Positions 30,961 through 40,429 of a stretch of 64,000 nt of DNA are shown here, piece by piece. The notes under the pieces were generated by a model. The model searched no databases and was not told the DNA's origin. It saw only the letters and a list, made by a program, of their open reading frames with translations. The position numbers were made by a program, and so were the translations under genes. Every line of letters starts with the position of its first letter. Positions within the stretch are counted from its first letter, which is position 1. The DNA is taken from positions 186,001 to 250,000 of the forward strand of contig JAPMXV010000052.1 in NCBI GenBank assembly GCA_026936335.1, given 5' to 3'. The DNA comes from Mantamonas sphyraenae (Eukaryota > CRuMs > Mantamonadidae).

Positions 30961-31996
30961 ATGACTCGCTGGGTTATGCTTGTGTTGAGCATGCTGCTGG
31001 TTGGGATGATGTGCCTTGCTCCCGCGGTTGTGGGAGAGGCGGAGGAGACGGAGGAGACGGAGGTGGATTCGCCGCTGTCGTCTGAGGATTCGGACGACGA
31101 GGTGGACGTGGACAGCGAGGACGACAAGGTGGACCTGGAAGACGAAGAGGAGGAAGACGAAGAGGCGGCGGACGATGACTCGGAGGAGGACGAGGACGAG
31201 GAAGAGGAAGAGGACGAGGAAGGGGCGCTGGCAGAGCAGGAACAGGAAGTGGCCGGTTTGTTGGACTTGGCCGACGAGATCGATGACAGCGCAGTGGCGG
31301 ACCAGGAGCAGGACGAGCAGACGGCGCAGATGCGCAAGGAAGTGGCCGAAGCGTAAGTGTGGAGTGTGAGCGAGAGACATGCCGGGAAGCTTCCAGCGGC
31401 AAGGAAGCGGCGACTGGGAGTCGCACGGTGAGCAAATGGAGGGAAAAAAAACGGGGCGCGGCGAAAGAGGCGTGTGTGGTTTTGGAAGGCGCGTGCGTGC
31501 GAGCGAGAAGAATGTGGGGATGGAGACTGACAAGAATGGTTGACAATTGGGTGCGTGCGACGATTGGCGGTGTGTGTGTGTATGTGTGTGGACACATGGA
31601 CTGTGCAGGGTGCGGGACACTGCGGATGCAGCGGCTGCAGCGAAGCTGGCAAAGAAGAAGGCGGCTGGACAGACGGTGGACCTGTCTGCACGCAGCCTGC
31701 ACCGTGCCACGATGGTGTGGGGCATCATCGGCCCCAATGGATGCCCCGAAAAGAGCACAAAGCTGACTCTGATTGCGTCGTGGTACACAAAGGCGCTGCG
31801 AGGCAAAAAGTCGTGCGGCCAGCTCAAGGGCGGCCTGCGCAAGGCGTGCGTGCAGATGGAGGGTGCCTTTTCGCGTGCCAAGCTCCTCTTTGGCAAGTGT
31901 CTGTTCCACTGCGACAACGTCAAGCTCAAGGACGGAGAGGAGGTGGCAGAAGCGGAGACCGAAGGCAAGGCGAGGATGTGCGCATGGTTCAAGTGA
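30961..31996 (+). CDS. Secreted acidic pro-region plus Cys-rich domain protein, paralogue A
   Basis: Two exons (30961-31352, 31609-31996; phase-2 intron of 256 nt) give 259 residues. A signal peptide (MTRWVMLVLSMLLVGMM, cleavage near VVGEA) is followed by about 85 residues that are nearly all Glu, Asp and Ser, then a helical Gln/Glu stretch. Exon 2 encodes a Lys-rich segment and the Cys-rich domain that it shares with paralogues B and C. The shared core pattern is NGCPEKSTKLTLIASWYTKAL, SCGQLKGGLRKACVQ, AKLLFGKCLFHCDNV. Six cysteines are present against nine in B and C, because this copy lacks the C-terminal WCSWWKCCF tail and ends MCAWFK. The family was not recognised. A secreted prepro-protein is inferred. 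Confidence 0.8.
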
Positions 31997-32069
31997 GTGA
32001 GTGAGGGGGAGGGAGAGAGAGGGCGAGCGCGCGGAAGCGGATTGGATTCATCATTTGTTTGCCTTGCTT

Positions 32070-34058
32070 TTAGCCAAGAATGGCCTGACTCTCTTGGTCG
32101 GCGGCGCCCGAGGCGGCAGAGCCGTCGTTGGCAGCGGCAGGTGTGTCGTCGTCGTCGTCTTCGTCGAGCTGGGCGGCAAAGTTGTTGTTGGCGTACTTTT
32201 CACTGGGCCAGAAGCCGTAGGCAAGGATCCAGGTGAACGAGTTGGCCAGCCAGAACATGACCAGAAAGGTGAGGGCGGCGTTGCGGTTGCCGGCCTGGCC
32301 TGTGGCGACGCGGACGACGATTTGGATGAGGCCTGCAATGGCCAGCGTGATGCTGGGCACGCCGAGGAAGATGAAACGGTTCCTCAGCGACGGCTTCATC
32401 TTGATCACAATCATGCACTGCATGACCAGGTAGAAGAACCAGCCGAGGATGACGAGGTAGACCAGCAGGGCCATGGTAAAGACTGAGGGGAGGGGGAGGG
32501 GGGAAAGACGGGGGGAAGGTGTTAGGTGGGGACGGGTTGGGACAGGATGGGACAGGATGGGACAGGTGGGGACAGGTGGGGACAGGTGGGGACAGGATGG
32601 GGACAGGTGGGGACAGGTGGGGACGGGTGGGGACAGGTGGGGACGGGTGGGGACAGGTGGGGACAGGTGCGGACAGGTGGGGACAGGTGCGGACAGGTGG
32701 GGACAGGTGGGGACGGGTGGGGACAGGTGCGGACAGGTGGGGACAGGTGGGGACGGGTCACTCACAGATGATGGCTTCGACGCGGACGGGGCTGAAAAAG
32801 CTGAGGGAAGGGTCGACGGCATAGCCGAGGATGACAGACGAGGTGCCGAGGAGCATGCAGACAAGGTAGAGGCCAACAATGAGCATCTTGTTGCGGTAGA
32901 ACCTGTTGATGGTGACGCGGAGCTCGTCGCGGCGGAGCTGGTCGAGGATGACGAGCCAGAAGAGGAGGAGGACGGCGCCGTAAAAGACCTCGTTCCAGGC
33001 AGAGAGGAGGTGGAGGAACCAGCCGTGGATGACGTAAGTAAAGGGATAGATAGGATCGCAAAGAAGAATGGTGGCAACAATCATGGCACCAAGGGCCTTT
33101 TGATCAAAGTCCCAGGTGGCAATGGGGCCCTCGCGACGCATGCGGATCCAAAAGATGACGCCGAGAGCGAGGTTGAGGAGAAGAAAGGTGATGCGGAAAC
33201 CAAGCACAAAGCTGGCGTAGTCCTCGTTGAAGTAGGCAAACATGCCCTCGACGTCGCCGAGCCAGCTGGTGTCGTTGCCGCCAACATTGAGCATCTGCAG
33301 ATCGACACGGTACTGCGGGTCGGCAATGTACTCCTGAAAGGCAACGGGCACCGTGTTGCAGCGGCTCTGGCCCGCGGGGCAGTCGAGTTCCTGCTCGACG
33401 ACAAACTGGTTGCCCTGCTTCTGAAAGTCGGTGGCGCCCTGCTTGCGGTGGTAGATGGTGGCTTCCATGCGCAGGAACTTTTTGATGGCTGGAACGGTTG
33501 CGGGTGCGTGGGTGCGTGGGATGCGTGTGGGTGGGTGAGTGGGTGAGTGGGTGGACGGGAGGGGGGGGGTCGGGAAATGCGTCGCGCGTGGACGAGCAAA
33601 CGCACTGAAGAAGCCCTGTTCGTCGGCGTACGGAGTCACCAGATAGGCCCAAAAGGTGTTGAGCGGAGACATGGTCGGAGTGGTGGCTTGGAACACAGAG
33701 GTGTTCTGCGGAGGGTGGAGCAATAGGGAGGGCGAGGGGAGGCACGTGTGAGCAGAGGGGAGGTGGACGGGAGGGCAACGAAGCACGGAGTGGGGGGTAA
33801 GGGGGGGGAGGGGATGGACGGGAGGGAAGGGTACACACTACATACAAACTTCATGGCCACGCCGCCGAGGCAGGCGAGGTTGTGGTGTTCAGGCTGGCCG
33901 TTTGCACCCTTGCAGCCGTACGCGTATTGCTTCGAGGTGGCAATGTTCTCGGGCCCCGCAGCACCGATGGCGACAAAGATGACCAGGAAGACGGCATAGA
34001 CAGCAACATAGGCGATGAATTCGCGGGTGGACCAGTCCTCGAGTTTTGGGATCTTCAT
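32070..34058 (-). CDS. TMEM181/Wntless-like seven-transmembrane protein
   Basis: Four exons (34058-33846, 33705-33606, 33488-32766, 32482-32070) encode 482 residues. An N-terminal signal anchor (FIAYVAVYAVFLVIFVAIGA) precedes an ectodomain with paired cysteines (YGCKG...LACLGG, LDCPAGQSRCN) and NxT/S sites. Seven TM helices follow, with the order and charged linkers seen in TMEM181 and Wntless proteins, including DPIYPFTYVIHGWFLHLL, similar to the TMEM181 NDPFFPLSFLVNSW segment. The tail is acidic. Wntless escorts secreted ligands, while TMEM181 is an orphan GPCR-like protein, so a ligand-handling role is only inference. Intron 3 holds a minisatellite. The gene lies between members of the secreted Cys-rich family. 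Confidence 0.75.
32525..32757. repeat. 10-bp minisatellite (GACAGGTGGG-type) inside an intron
   Basis: More than twenty head-to-tail copies of a decamer fill most of intron 3 of the TMEM181-like gene. Variants such as GACGGGTGGG, GACAGGTGCG and GACAGGATGG occur in a partly periodic order. On the coding strand the array reads CCACCTGTCC, which is pyrimidine-rich, and it lies between donor (32765) and acceptor (32483). Confidence 0.95.
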
Positions 34059-34184
34059 GTCGGCGGTGGATTGGGTGTGGTGGCGGGATTGGGCGCTGTA
34101 CTGTATTGAGAGGGGGATTGGGGGGTGAAGGCAGGGACCAGGGGATGAAGGGGGATGGGTCGGTTGGTGGAGGGGAGGGATGTG

Positions 34185-34979
34185 TCAGGCAGTGGAGGGT
34201 TCTGCAGCGATCTCCGAGGCAACGCGCTGGCGTTTGGAGGAGGAGTTGGGAGAGTCGCGGTGCGGGTCGACCTCGAGGTCGTCATACTTGCGACGAAGGC
34301 CACGAAGGACGCGGTTGAAGCGGGAGAGACAGTCGCTGCGTTTGCGGTCGAGGTCCTCCGGGGTGGGTTTTGTGATGGGGTTCATGCTGGGGCTGATCTT
34401 GAGCTGGCGGCCAGCAAGGACGGGGTTGGGCAGGTTGCAGGCACTGCGTGCTGCATCGAGAGTGTGAAACTCGAGAAAGACGTAGCGGGTGGGTGCGTGT
34501 GGGTCGCCAGAGAGGCGCACGTAGTTGACGTCGCCACACTGGCGGAAGTAGTCGATGAGGTGGTCTGCGGTGAGGGTGCCCAGCACGTTGCCAATGTATA
34601 CAGTACGCTCCACCTCTTCTCGCTTCTTCTGGATGACCTGTGCGCTCTCTGCAGAGATGACGGGAGCAAGCGCAGGAGCGGGCGGGGAGGTTTGGAGGGT
34701 GGACGGGGTGGACGGGGTGGACGGGGTGGAGGTGGTGGTGGAAGGGGTGGCACGTGCTTCGGGTAGGGCGACAGCGACGGTGCGTTCCATGAGGGAGATG
34801 CCGCTGAGGCCGAGGGCGATTTGCTGCGCGTCTTCCGAGTCAAACACGACACCTCCGTTGCCCTGGCCGTCCACATGGGCGTGGACAACCCCTCCAGCCG
34901 CTTCAAACACAGCTTTGAGGTCGTCTGCCTGCACCTCGGGGGCGAGGTTGGTCACGACGACGGGGAAGGACGTGGACAT
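34185..34979 (-). CDS. SREK1: SREK1-like two-RRM splicing regulator
   Basis: Single exon. The ATG at 34979 (MSTSFPVVVTNLAPEVQADD) begins RRM1 directly, giving 264 residues. RRM1 covers about residues 6-75. RRM2 starts RTVYIGNVLGTLTADHLIDY near residue 115 and continues DVNYVRLSGD and RYVFLEFHTLDAA. The combination of a short linker with QKKREEVERTVYIGNV before RRM2 and a KISPSMNPITKP exit is characteristic of SREK1 (SRrp86), where the second RRM is followed by NAIVKPP. The C-terminus is basic and Ser-containing but lacks a long RS domain, so it is a short version. It should bind RNA and act in the nucleus on splice-site choice. 126 bp separate it from the TMEM181-like gene. Confidence 0.82.
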   Translation of the reverse strand: MSTSFPVVVTNLAPEVQADDLKAVFEAAGGVVHAHVDGQGNGGVVFDSEDAQQIALGLSGISLMERTVAVALPEARATPSTTTSTPSTPSTPSTLQTSPPAPALAPVISAESAQVIQKKREEVERTVYIGNVLGTLTADHLIDYFRQCGDVNYVRLSGDPHAPTRYVFLEFHTLDAARSACNLPNPVLAGRQLKISPSMNPITKPTPEDLDRKRSDCLSRFNRVLRGLRRKYDDLEVDPHRDSPNSSSKRQRVASEIAAEPSTA

Positions 34980-35080
34980 CGGCGGGGGAGGTGGGATTTC
35001 GGTGGGTGGGGTGGTGGAGAAGGGAGAGCGAGGCCATGCCAGGGTTTTCAGGTGGTTGGAAATTCTTTTGCTTTTATGAT

Positions 35081-36109
35081 TTAGAAGCAGCACTTCCACC
35101 AGCTGCACCAGCCCATGTCGCTATCCTCGACGTCGCTGTCGTTGGAATCGGTGTCGCGGACGTCGCTGCACCGATACGTGCAGCTGCCAAAGAGCTTGGC
35201 AGCAAGCTTAAACTCCTTCTCGGCGTTCTGGCACTGGTAGCGGAAGCGGCCCATGACGGTGGCGCAGCTGCTGCGGCCCTTGAGCGCGTTCTTGTAGGTG
35301 GTGGCAATGGCAACGAGCTTGGTGGACTCCTTGGGGCAACCGTTGCTGTTCAGAGCACCGTACTTGTCGTTGCGGTTGCGCACGCGCGGGTGGCCACTGC
35401 GCTTGGTGTACTTCTTGTAGTCGGCGTGGGCCTTGCCGCCGTTGTTCTGGCAGCTGTGGGGGGGGAGGGAGCAAAACGCGGGCCGGAAATCGACGCGTCA
35501 GCACACAGACATGGTCGGTTGGGGATGGCAAGGAGGAGAAAATGCGGCCGCCAGATGCACGGGATCGGTGGCACATGGTACAACGATGGACCATGCCGGC
35601 CCAGGCAGCTGGCGGGGTTTGGAGGCGATGGGAGAGCGGGGAAAAAAAAGTACAATAGCGCCTGAAAAAAATGTGGAGAAGGAGAGCAAACGCTCCCCAA
35701 GAAGTAGAGGCAGAGAGATGGAGGACGGGGCGCGGGTGGGAGGTGTGGGGTGTACTCACCGCTTGACAAAGCGGCGGAAGCGACCGTAGCGGTCGTCGCT
35801 GTCTTCGTCGCTGACGGAGTTTGCCGAATCGGCGAGAACCTGGTTGACTTCTTCCTCGGCCGAGTCGTTCTCGTCGCTCGAGTCGCTGTCGTCCTCGTCG
35901 TTGTCGTTGTTGTCATCGCTGGACTCGCTGTCGTTCTCCTCCTCGTCGTCCTCGTCGCTCGAGTTGTTCGAGTTGACGAGGGCATCGGCAACCACCTCGG
36001 CCTCTGCGGAAGCCTCGGCGTCCTCGCTGCTGCTGACGTCGCTTTCTGCGACGGCAAGCACCGTGATCATGCCAAGGAGGATGAGCAAGAGAAATGCAAA
36101 CTTGGTCAT
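35081..36109 (-). CDS. Secreted acidic pro-region plus Cys-rich domain protein, paralogue B
   Basis: Two exons (36109-35760, 35453-35081; phase-2 intron of 306 nt) give 240 residues. A signal peptide (MTKFAFLLLILLGMITVLA, then VAESDV as in paralogue C) is followed by about 75 residues dominated by Asp, Glu, Ser and Asn. A basic end (RFRRFVKR) stops at the exon junction. Exon 2 begins CQNNGGKAHADYKKYTK and carries NGCPKESTKLVAIATTYK, SSCATVMGRFRYQC, LFGSCTYRCSDV and the tail MGWCSWWKCCF, nine cysteines in all. The KR at the junction is a plausible kexin/furin-type site that would release a basic, disulfide-rich mature protein of about 120 residues. No known family matched. It lies 52 bp downstream of paralogue C on the same strand. 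Confidence 0.85.
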
Positions 36110-36161
36110 TTGGGGGGGATGCGTGTTTTTGTGTTTGTCCACACGGAGCAGAGCAGACGAT

Positions 36162-37169
36162 CTAGAAACAGCACTTCCACCAGCTGCACCAGCCCATGTC
36201 CTGGTTGGTGTCGGTGTCTCCAACCTGGGTGCCTGCGGTCAGGCCGTCGCGGACGTTGGTGTCGCGGACGTCGCTGCAACGGTACTGGCAGCCGCCAAAC
36301 AGACGGCGTGCGAGCAGATAGGCGCCGTAGGCCTTGTAGCACGCCCAGCGGGAACGGCCCCATATGTGGTAGCAGGCAGACTTGCCGGCCAGCGCGGTTT
36401 TGTACGCACGAGCAATTGCCGTCAGCTTTGCGTTGGTTTTGGGGCATCCGTTGTTGTTGAGATCGCCGTACGTTTCACTGGTTTGGGTCTTGCGGAACCA
36501 GCCCCTGCGGGTGGTCTTGACCTTGGCGTGCTTCTTGTAGTCCTTGGCTGCGTGGCCTCCCGCATTCTTGCAGCTGTGGGGGGAGGGAGGGGAAGGGAGG
36601 GGAAGGGAGGGGAAGGGAGATTATTGAGTGAGTGGGGGAGGCGGGGGGCGGGGAGAAGGGAGGAGGGGCGGGGGAAGGTGGGGGGAAGGGGGCGGGGTGT
36701 CGCCAACTCTGGATGAGCAGAGAGGAGAAAGAAAGGGGGGGGGTGGGAGGGGATGCGGAAAGCTGGGAACGCACGCTTTTTTCAGGGACTTGTCGGTGCG
36801 GCGGAAGAGACGTGTGATGACATTGCCACCTCGGCGACGGCGACGGCGACGGCCCCACAGGTCGGTGTTGTTGTCGGCATCGGAAACCTCGTCGGCAGAC
36901 TCGCCAATGTCGAGGAGCTCTGCGATGTCTTCGTAGCGAGCCACATCGCTGTCGTCAACAGCCGAGGCGACGGCGTTGTACTCGCTGTCAGAAGAGTCGT
37001 CGGAGGAGTCGGCATCGGCAGCCTCCTCGGTGTCCTTCTCGTCGTTGTCGTTGTCGGAGGAGACTTGGGGCTCGGCGGCCTCAGCGGGCTTGACGTCGCT
37101 TTCTGCGACAGCAAGCACGGCAGAGAGACCCAGCAGGATGAGAACAGTGATGGTGAGCTTGGTGTTCAT
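36162..37169 (-). CDS. Secreted acidic pro-region plus Cys-rich domain protein, paralogue C
   Basis: Two exons (37169-36775, 36573-36162; phase-2 intron of 201 nt, donor GTGCGT) give 268 residues. A signal peptide (MNTKLTITVLILLGLSAVLA, then VAESDV) is followed by an acidic region and then an Arg-rich stretch (GRRRRRRRGGN, RLFRRTDKSLKKA) running up to the exon junction. Exon 2 opens CKNAGGHAAKDYKKHAK and contains NGCPKTNAKLTAIARAYK, SACYHIWGRSRWAC, LFGGCQYRCSDVRDT and the same MGWCSWWKCCF ending as B. Cysteine count and spacing match B apart from a few added residues. B and C look like a tandem duplication, and A is more distant. The gene is divergent from the ankyrin/PH gene with 102 bp between starts. 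Confidence 0.85.
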
Positions 37170-37271
37170 CGTGGTGAAAGGGGGGGGAAAGATGATCAGC
37201 GTTGTGTTGGGTACGCCGGCGGAGGGAGAGCCACGAAAAACCAACTGCTCGCCCATCCAACTCGAGCAAGC

Positions 37272-40200
37272 ATGGGCAACAGCGGAAGTTCGATCGATCC
37301 TGCGCAACAGAGCCTGTTGGACGCGATTGCGAGACATGATCTGAAACGGATGAAGGCGGCGGTGGAAGAGGGGGCGAGCGTGAAAACGGAAGTCGCCGGA
37401 CGGTCTGCGCTGGGCCAATGCATCATCCAGAACTTTGAAGAGGGTGTGGCATACTGCCTGGAGTGCGGAGCTCAGGTGACACTCGGTGTCATCACCACCA
37501 TCTTTGCGGTGGACAACAAGGCGGCGTTGGAACGGTTTCTTCCGAAGCTGGAAGCGAGAAAAGACGCGCAGGACGCATTGCTCCTCGCCGCAGCGCAGCG
37601 GAACGCAGCCTCGTGCATCCGCCACTTGGTGGCGTGTGGCCACGACGTAAACAAGGAGGTGGAGCTTTACGGCACTGTTCTGGGGGCCGCTGTGATTGGA
37701 GGGAACCCGCGTGCGACACGGGCCCTGCTGGCCGCCGGTGCAGAGCTGAAGGGCCCTTCGTACCAATCACTGCTGGCTGCAGCGGCGAGCAATGGAGAGC
37801 CACGCACGCTGCAGTGCATCCTGGACGCTGGGGTCGACGTGGACGAGGTGTGTGCGAGCGGAGAGACGGCCCTGCACAAGGCAGTTCGCCAAGGCAATGG
37901 ACCGGCTGTGGTGCTGCTGCTGCGTGCTGGAGCCCTGTGCAACGTGGCCGACAACCAAGGGTTCTATGCGTTGAACCGGAGCGAGGAGGCGATCTGCAGC
38001 GTGCCGCTGATCCAGCGCGGGGCCTCGTACAGCGGGTCGATTGTGGCCAAGGTGGAAGCACACAGGGAGCTGCTGCAGGGAGTCAATCTGGTTGCGCACG
38101 TGGGCTCGTACGGTGTGCCTGACTTTGGGTACACGGTTCCGTCGGGGTCGCCGTGGACGGTGGACGTGGCGCTGCAGATTGCGGTGCTGATCCAGAGGCG
38201 GATTTTGACGGGGGGACGCGTTGTGACGCCGACTGGGTTGGATGTGGAGATTGGAATGGCAGGTGCGGGCCAGGGCAGCCTGCCGGGGTGTACGCGTGAC
38301 GCAGTGGTGGTTGCGGCGATCCAGAATGTGTATGCGGGGACATCGCACGACTTTTTGGCGCTGGTGGCAGAAAGCCAGGAGGAAGAAGAGGAGGAGGAGG
38401 AGGAGGAGGTGAAGGATTTGGTTCGTGCAGCAGAGCTGGGCGAGCCGAGGCGCATGCTGCGGCTGATTCGCCAGGGGGCCGACGTGGACGCCAAGGACCG
38501 GGTTGGCAACTCTGCGTTGCATCGTGCGTGCGCACGGAACAACGGAGCGGCGGTTGCGGTGCTGCTCAAGGCAGGAGCGAATCCGCACGTGAGAGACAGC
38601 GTGGGGTGGACGGCGTTGCACAAGGCAGAGAGCAACAGATGCATTGTGCCACTGATGCAGGTGGGTGTGTCTGCGACGACGACGACAAAGACAGAGGAGC
38701 TGGAGCAGCTGATGCAGTCGTGGGATCTGGCCAGGCACATTCGGAAGTACGGAGATCCGCAGCTGGGGTGGACGGTGCCGGCAACGGCGCCGTGGGAGTT
38801 GGATGTAGCGCTGCAGATTGTGGACATGGTGCGGGAGGGCGTGCTGACGGGCGGGCACATCCGAACGCCGACGGGGTTGGACGTGGAGATTTCAGAGGAG
38901 GGAGCTGCGATGGAGCTGCCGGAGGATGCGCGGGATGCGCTGTGTGTGGGGGCGGTGAAGGAAAAGTTTGGCAAGGGAGAGTTGGATGTGGAGGCACTGG
39001 TGGTGCTGGCGAGGGAGCAGGAGGAGAACGGGACGGCTGCGGGGCGTGCAGTGAATCTGTCGGCACCGGTGTTGGCAGACGTTGTGAAGGACGGAGAGAT
39101 TGTGGTTCCAGACAAGGTGCGGTTTGAGACGTTGAAGGGACTGGTGCTACTGGACGCGGCGGGGGAGCTGGCCGAGTGTCTGGGACGGTGGGAGGGTGAC
39201 ACGGTGGAGATCCTGGGCATGGCAACGATGTGCGGCTCGTACAAGTGCATTGAGGTGCTGTTGGAGGCCGGTGTGGATCCGCAAACGGCCGTGATCAAGG
39301 CGGCAGCGTGTGGAAAGCGCAAGGCGGTGGAAATGCTGGTGGAGGCCGGGGCGACGCTGGATGGCAACGAAATCGGAAAGACACCGTTGCACTACGCTGC
39401 GTCGAATGGAGAGCCTCGTGCAGTGGGCGCGCTGATTGCCATGGGGATGAACGTCAACGCAAAGGATCGTGGCGATTCGACCCCGCTGCACGAAGCGTGC
39501 CGAAAGGACAACGGGCCTGCCGTGGTCGCTTTGCTCAAGGCTGGTGCCGATCCGAACGTGGCCGACATGCACGGGCGTCTGCCGCTGAACGGAGTCAAAG
39601 GGAACAACAGGTGCATTGTGCCGCTGATGCAGGCGGGGTCGCGGGTGTCGGGCCAGCCTCACACAGAGGTGAAGGAGCAGCTGATGCAGTCGTGGGATCT
39701 GGCAAGACATATCAAGAGGTATGGGGATGCGGAGCTGGGGTGGACGGTGCCCGTGATGGCGCCGTGGGAGTTGGATGTGGCGCTGCAGATTGTGGACATG
39801 GTGCAGGAGGGCGTGTTGACGGGCGGACACATCCGAACGCCGACGGGGTTGGATGTGGAGATTTCCGAGGAGGGAGCTGCGATGGAGCTGCCGGAGGATG
39901 CGCGGGATGCGCTGTGTGTGGGGGCGGTGAAGGAAAAGTTTGGCAAGGGAGAGCTGGATGTGGAGGCGCTGGTGGTGCTGGCGATGGAGCAGGAGGAGAA
40001 CGGGACGGCGGCGGCGCGTGTTCCAGTGCGGCACGAGGAAGTGAAGGAGGATGGTGGTGGTGGCGGCGATGAAGAGGGCGGAGGCGGGGAAAAGGGAAAG
40101 CGCGGGTGGCTGCACAAGATGGATGCCATCTCGTTGAACAAGGGGTGGAAGAAGAGGTGGTTTGTGTTGCAGGATGGCGTGGTGTCTTACTACAAGCACG

Positions 40201-40406
40201 CGGAGGACACGGAGCCGGCGGGAACGATTCCAGTGAGCAGCATTGTGAACGTGCGTGTGCCGTTCAATCTGAGCAAGACGCATCGGAAGCACAACATGAT
40301 TCATGCGTTGGATGTGGTGGTGTCGGGCAGGACGTATGAACTGGCGGCGGAGAGCGAGGAGGAGCGGGATGAGTGGTTGGAGAGGATCAGCGCGGAGGTG
40401 TTTTGA
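37272..40406 (+). CDS. Ankyrin and PH-domain protein with a triplicated module of about 100 residues
   Basis: Single exon, 1044 residues, start MGNSGSSIDPAQQSLLDAIA. MGNSGSS is a good N-myristoylation context. Ankyrin repeats occur in three groups (about residues 10-250, 385-470, 650-790), for example TALHKAVRQGNGPAVVLLL. After each group comes a module containing a WTVPxxxPWELDVALQIVDM-like core, GGHIRTPTGLDVEI and ALCVGAVKEKFGKGELDVEA. The modules start near residues 273, 485 and 806, and the first is the most diverged. A Glu-rich linker and a C-terminal PH domain (about 941-1043; GWLHKMDAISLNKGWKKRWF, closing ERDEWLERISAEVF) end the protein. The PH domain and possible myristate suggest membrane recruitment of an ankyrin scaffold. 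I do not know the repeated module. Confidence 0.9.
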   Translation: MGNSGSSIDPAQQSLLDAIARHDLKRMKAAVEEGASVKTEVAGRSALGQCIIQNFEEGVAYCLECGAQVTLGVITTIFAVDNKAALERFLPKLEARKDAQDALLLAAAQRNAASCIRHLVACGHDVNKEVELYGTVLGAAVIGGNPRATRALLAAGAELKGPSYQSLLAAAASNGEPRTLQCILDAGVDVDEVCASGETALHKAVRQGNGPAVVLLLRAGALCNVADNQGFYALNRSEEAICSVPLIQRGASYSGSIVAKVEAHRELLQGVNLVAHVGSYGVPDFGYTVPSGSPWTVDVALQIAVLIQRRILTGGRVVTPTGLDVEIGMAGAGQGSLPGCTRDAVVVAAIQNVYAGTSHDFLALVAESQEEEEEEEEEEVKDLVRAAELGEPRRMLRLIRQGADVDAKDRVGNSALHRACARNNGAAVAVLLKAGANPHVRDSVGWTALHKAESNRCIVPLMQVGVSATTTTKTEELEQLMQSWDLARHIRKYGDPQLGWTVPATAPWELDVALQIVDMVREGVLTGGHIRTPTGLDVEISEEGAAMELPEDARDALCVGAVKEKFGKGELDVEALVVLAREQEENGTAAGRAVNLSAPVLADVVKDGEIVVPDKVRFETLKGLVLLDAAGELAECLGRWEGDTVEILGMATMCGSYKCIEVLLEAGVDPQTAVIKAAACGKRKAVEMLVEAGATLDGNEIGKTPLHYAASNGEPRAVGALIAMGMNVNAKDRGDSTPLHEACRKDNGPAVVALLKAGADPNVADMHGRLPLNGVKGNNRCIVPLMQAGSRVSGQPHTEVKEQLMQSWDLARHIKRYGDAELGWTVPVMAPWELDVALQIVDMVQEGVLTGGHIRTPTGLDVEISEEGAAMELPEDARDALCVGAVKEKFGKGELDVEALVVLAMEQEENGTAAARVPVRHEEVKEDGGGGGDEEGGGGEKGKRGWLHKMDAISLNKGWKKRWFVLQDGVVSYYKHAEDTEPAGTIPVSSIVNVRVPFNLSKTHRKHNMIHALDVVVSGRTYELAAESEEERDEWLERISAEVF
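38700..39040 (+). repeat. Internal coding repeat, copy 2 of the module
   Basis: This stretch and 39663-40013 are almost identical at the DNA level over more than 300 bp, including synonymous positions. They share GACGGGGTTGGA, GGAGGATGCGCGGGATGCGC and GGTGAAGGAAAAGTTTGGCA. The homology includes the QLMQSWDLARHI lead-in, so it is a recent internal duplication or gene conversion inside the ankyrin/PH gene. Confidence 0.9.
39663..40013 (+). repeat. Internal coding repeat, copy 3 of the module
   Basis: Partner of 38700-39040. It differs by scattered substitutions such as VQEG for VREG and MEQE for REQE, and it runs directly into the Glu/Gly-rich linker before the PH domain. Confidence 0.9.
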
Positions 40407-40429
40407 GGAATGGATTGTGGATTGTGGAG

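Noticed and set aside
32521-32760. Gly/Thr/Asp-rich repeat protein on the plus strand
   Set aside because: The frames are produced by the intronic decamer repeat and lie within a minus-strand intron; no start context or domain.
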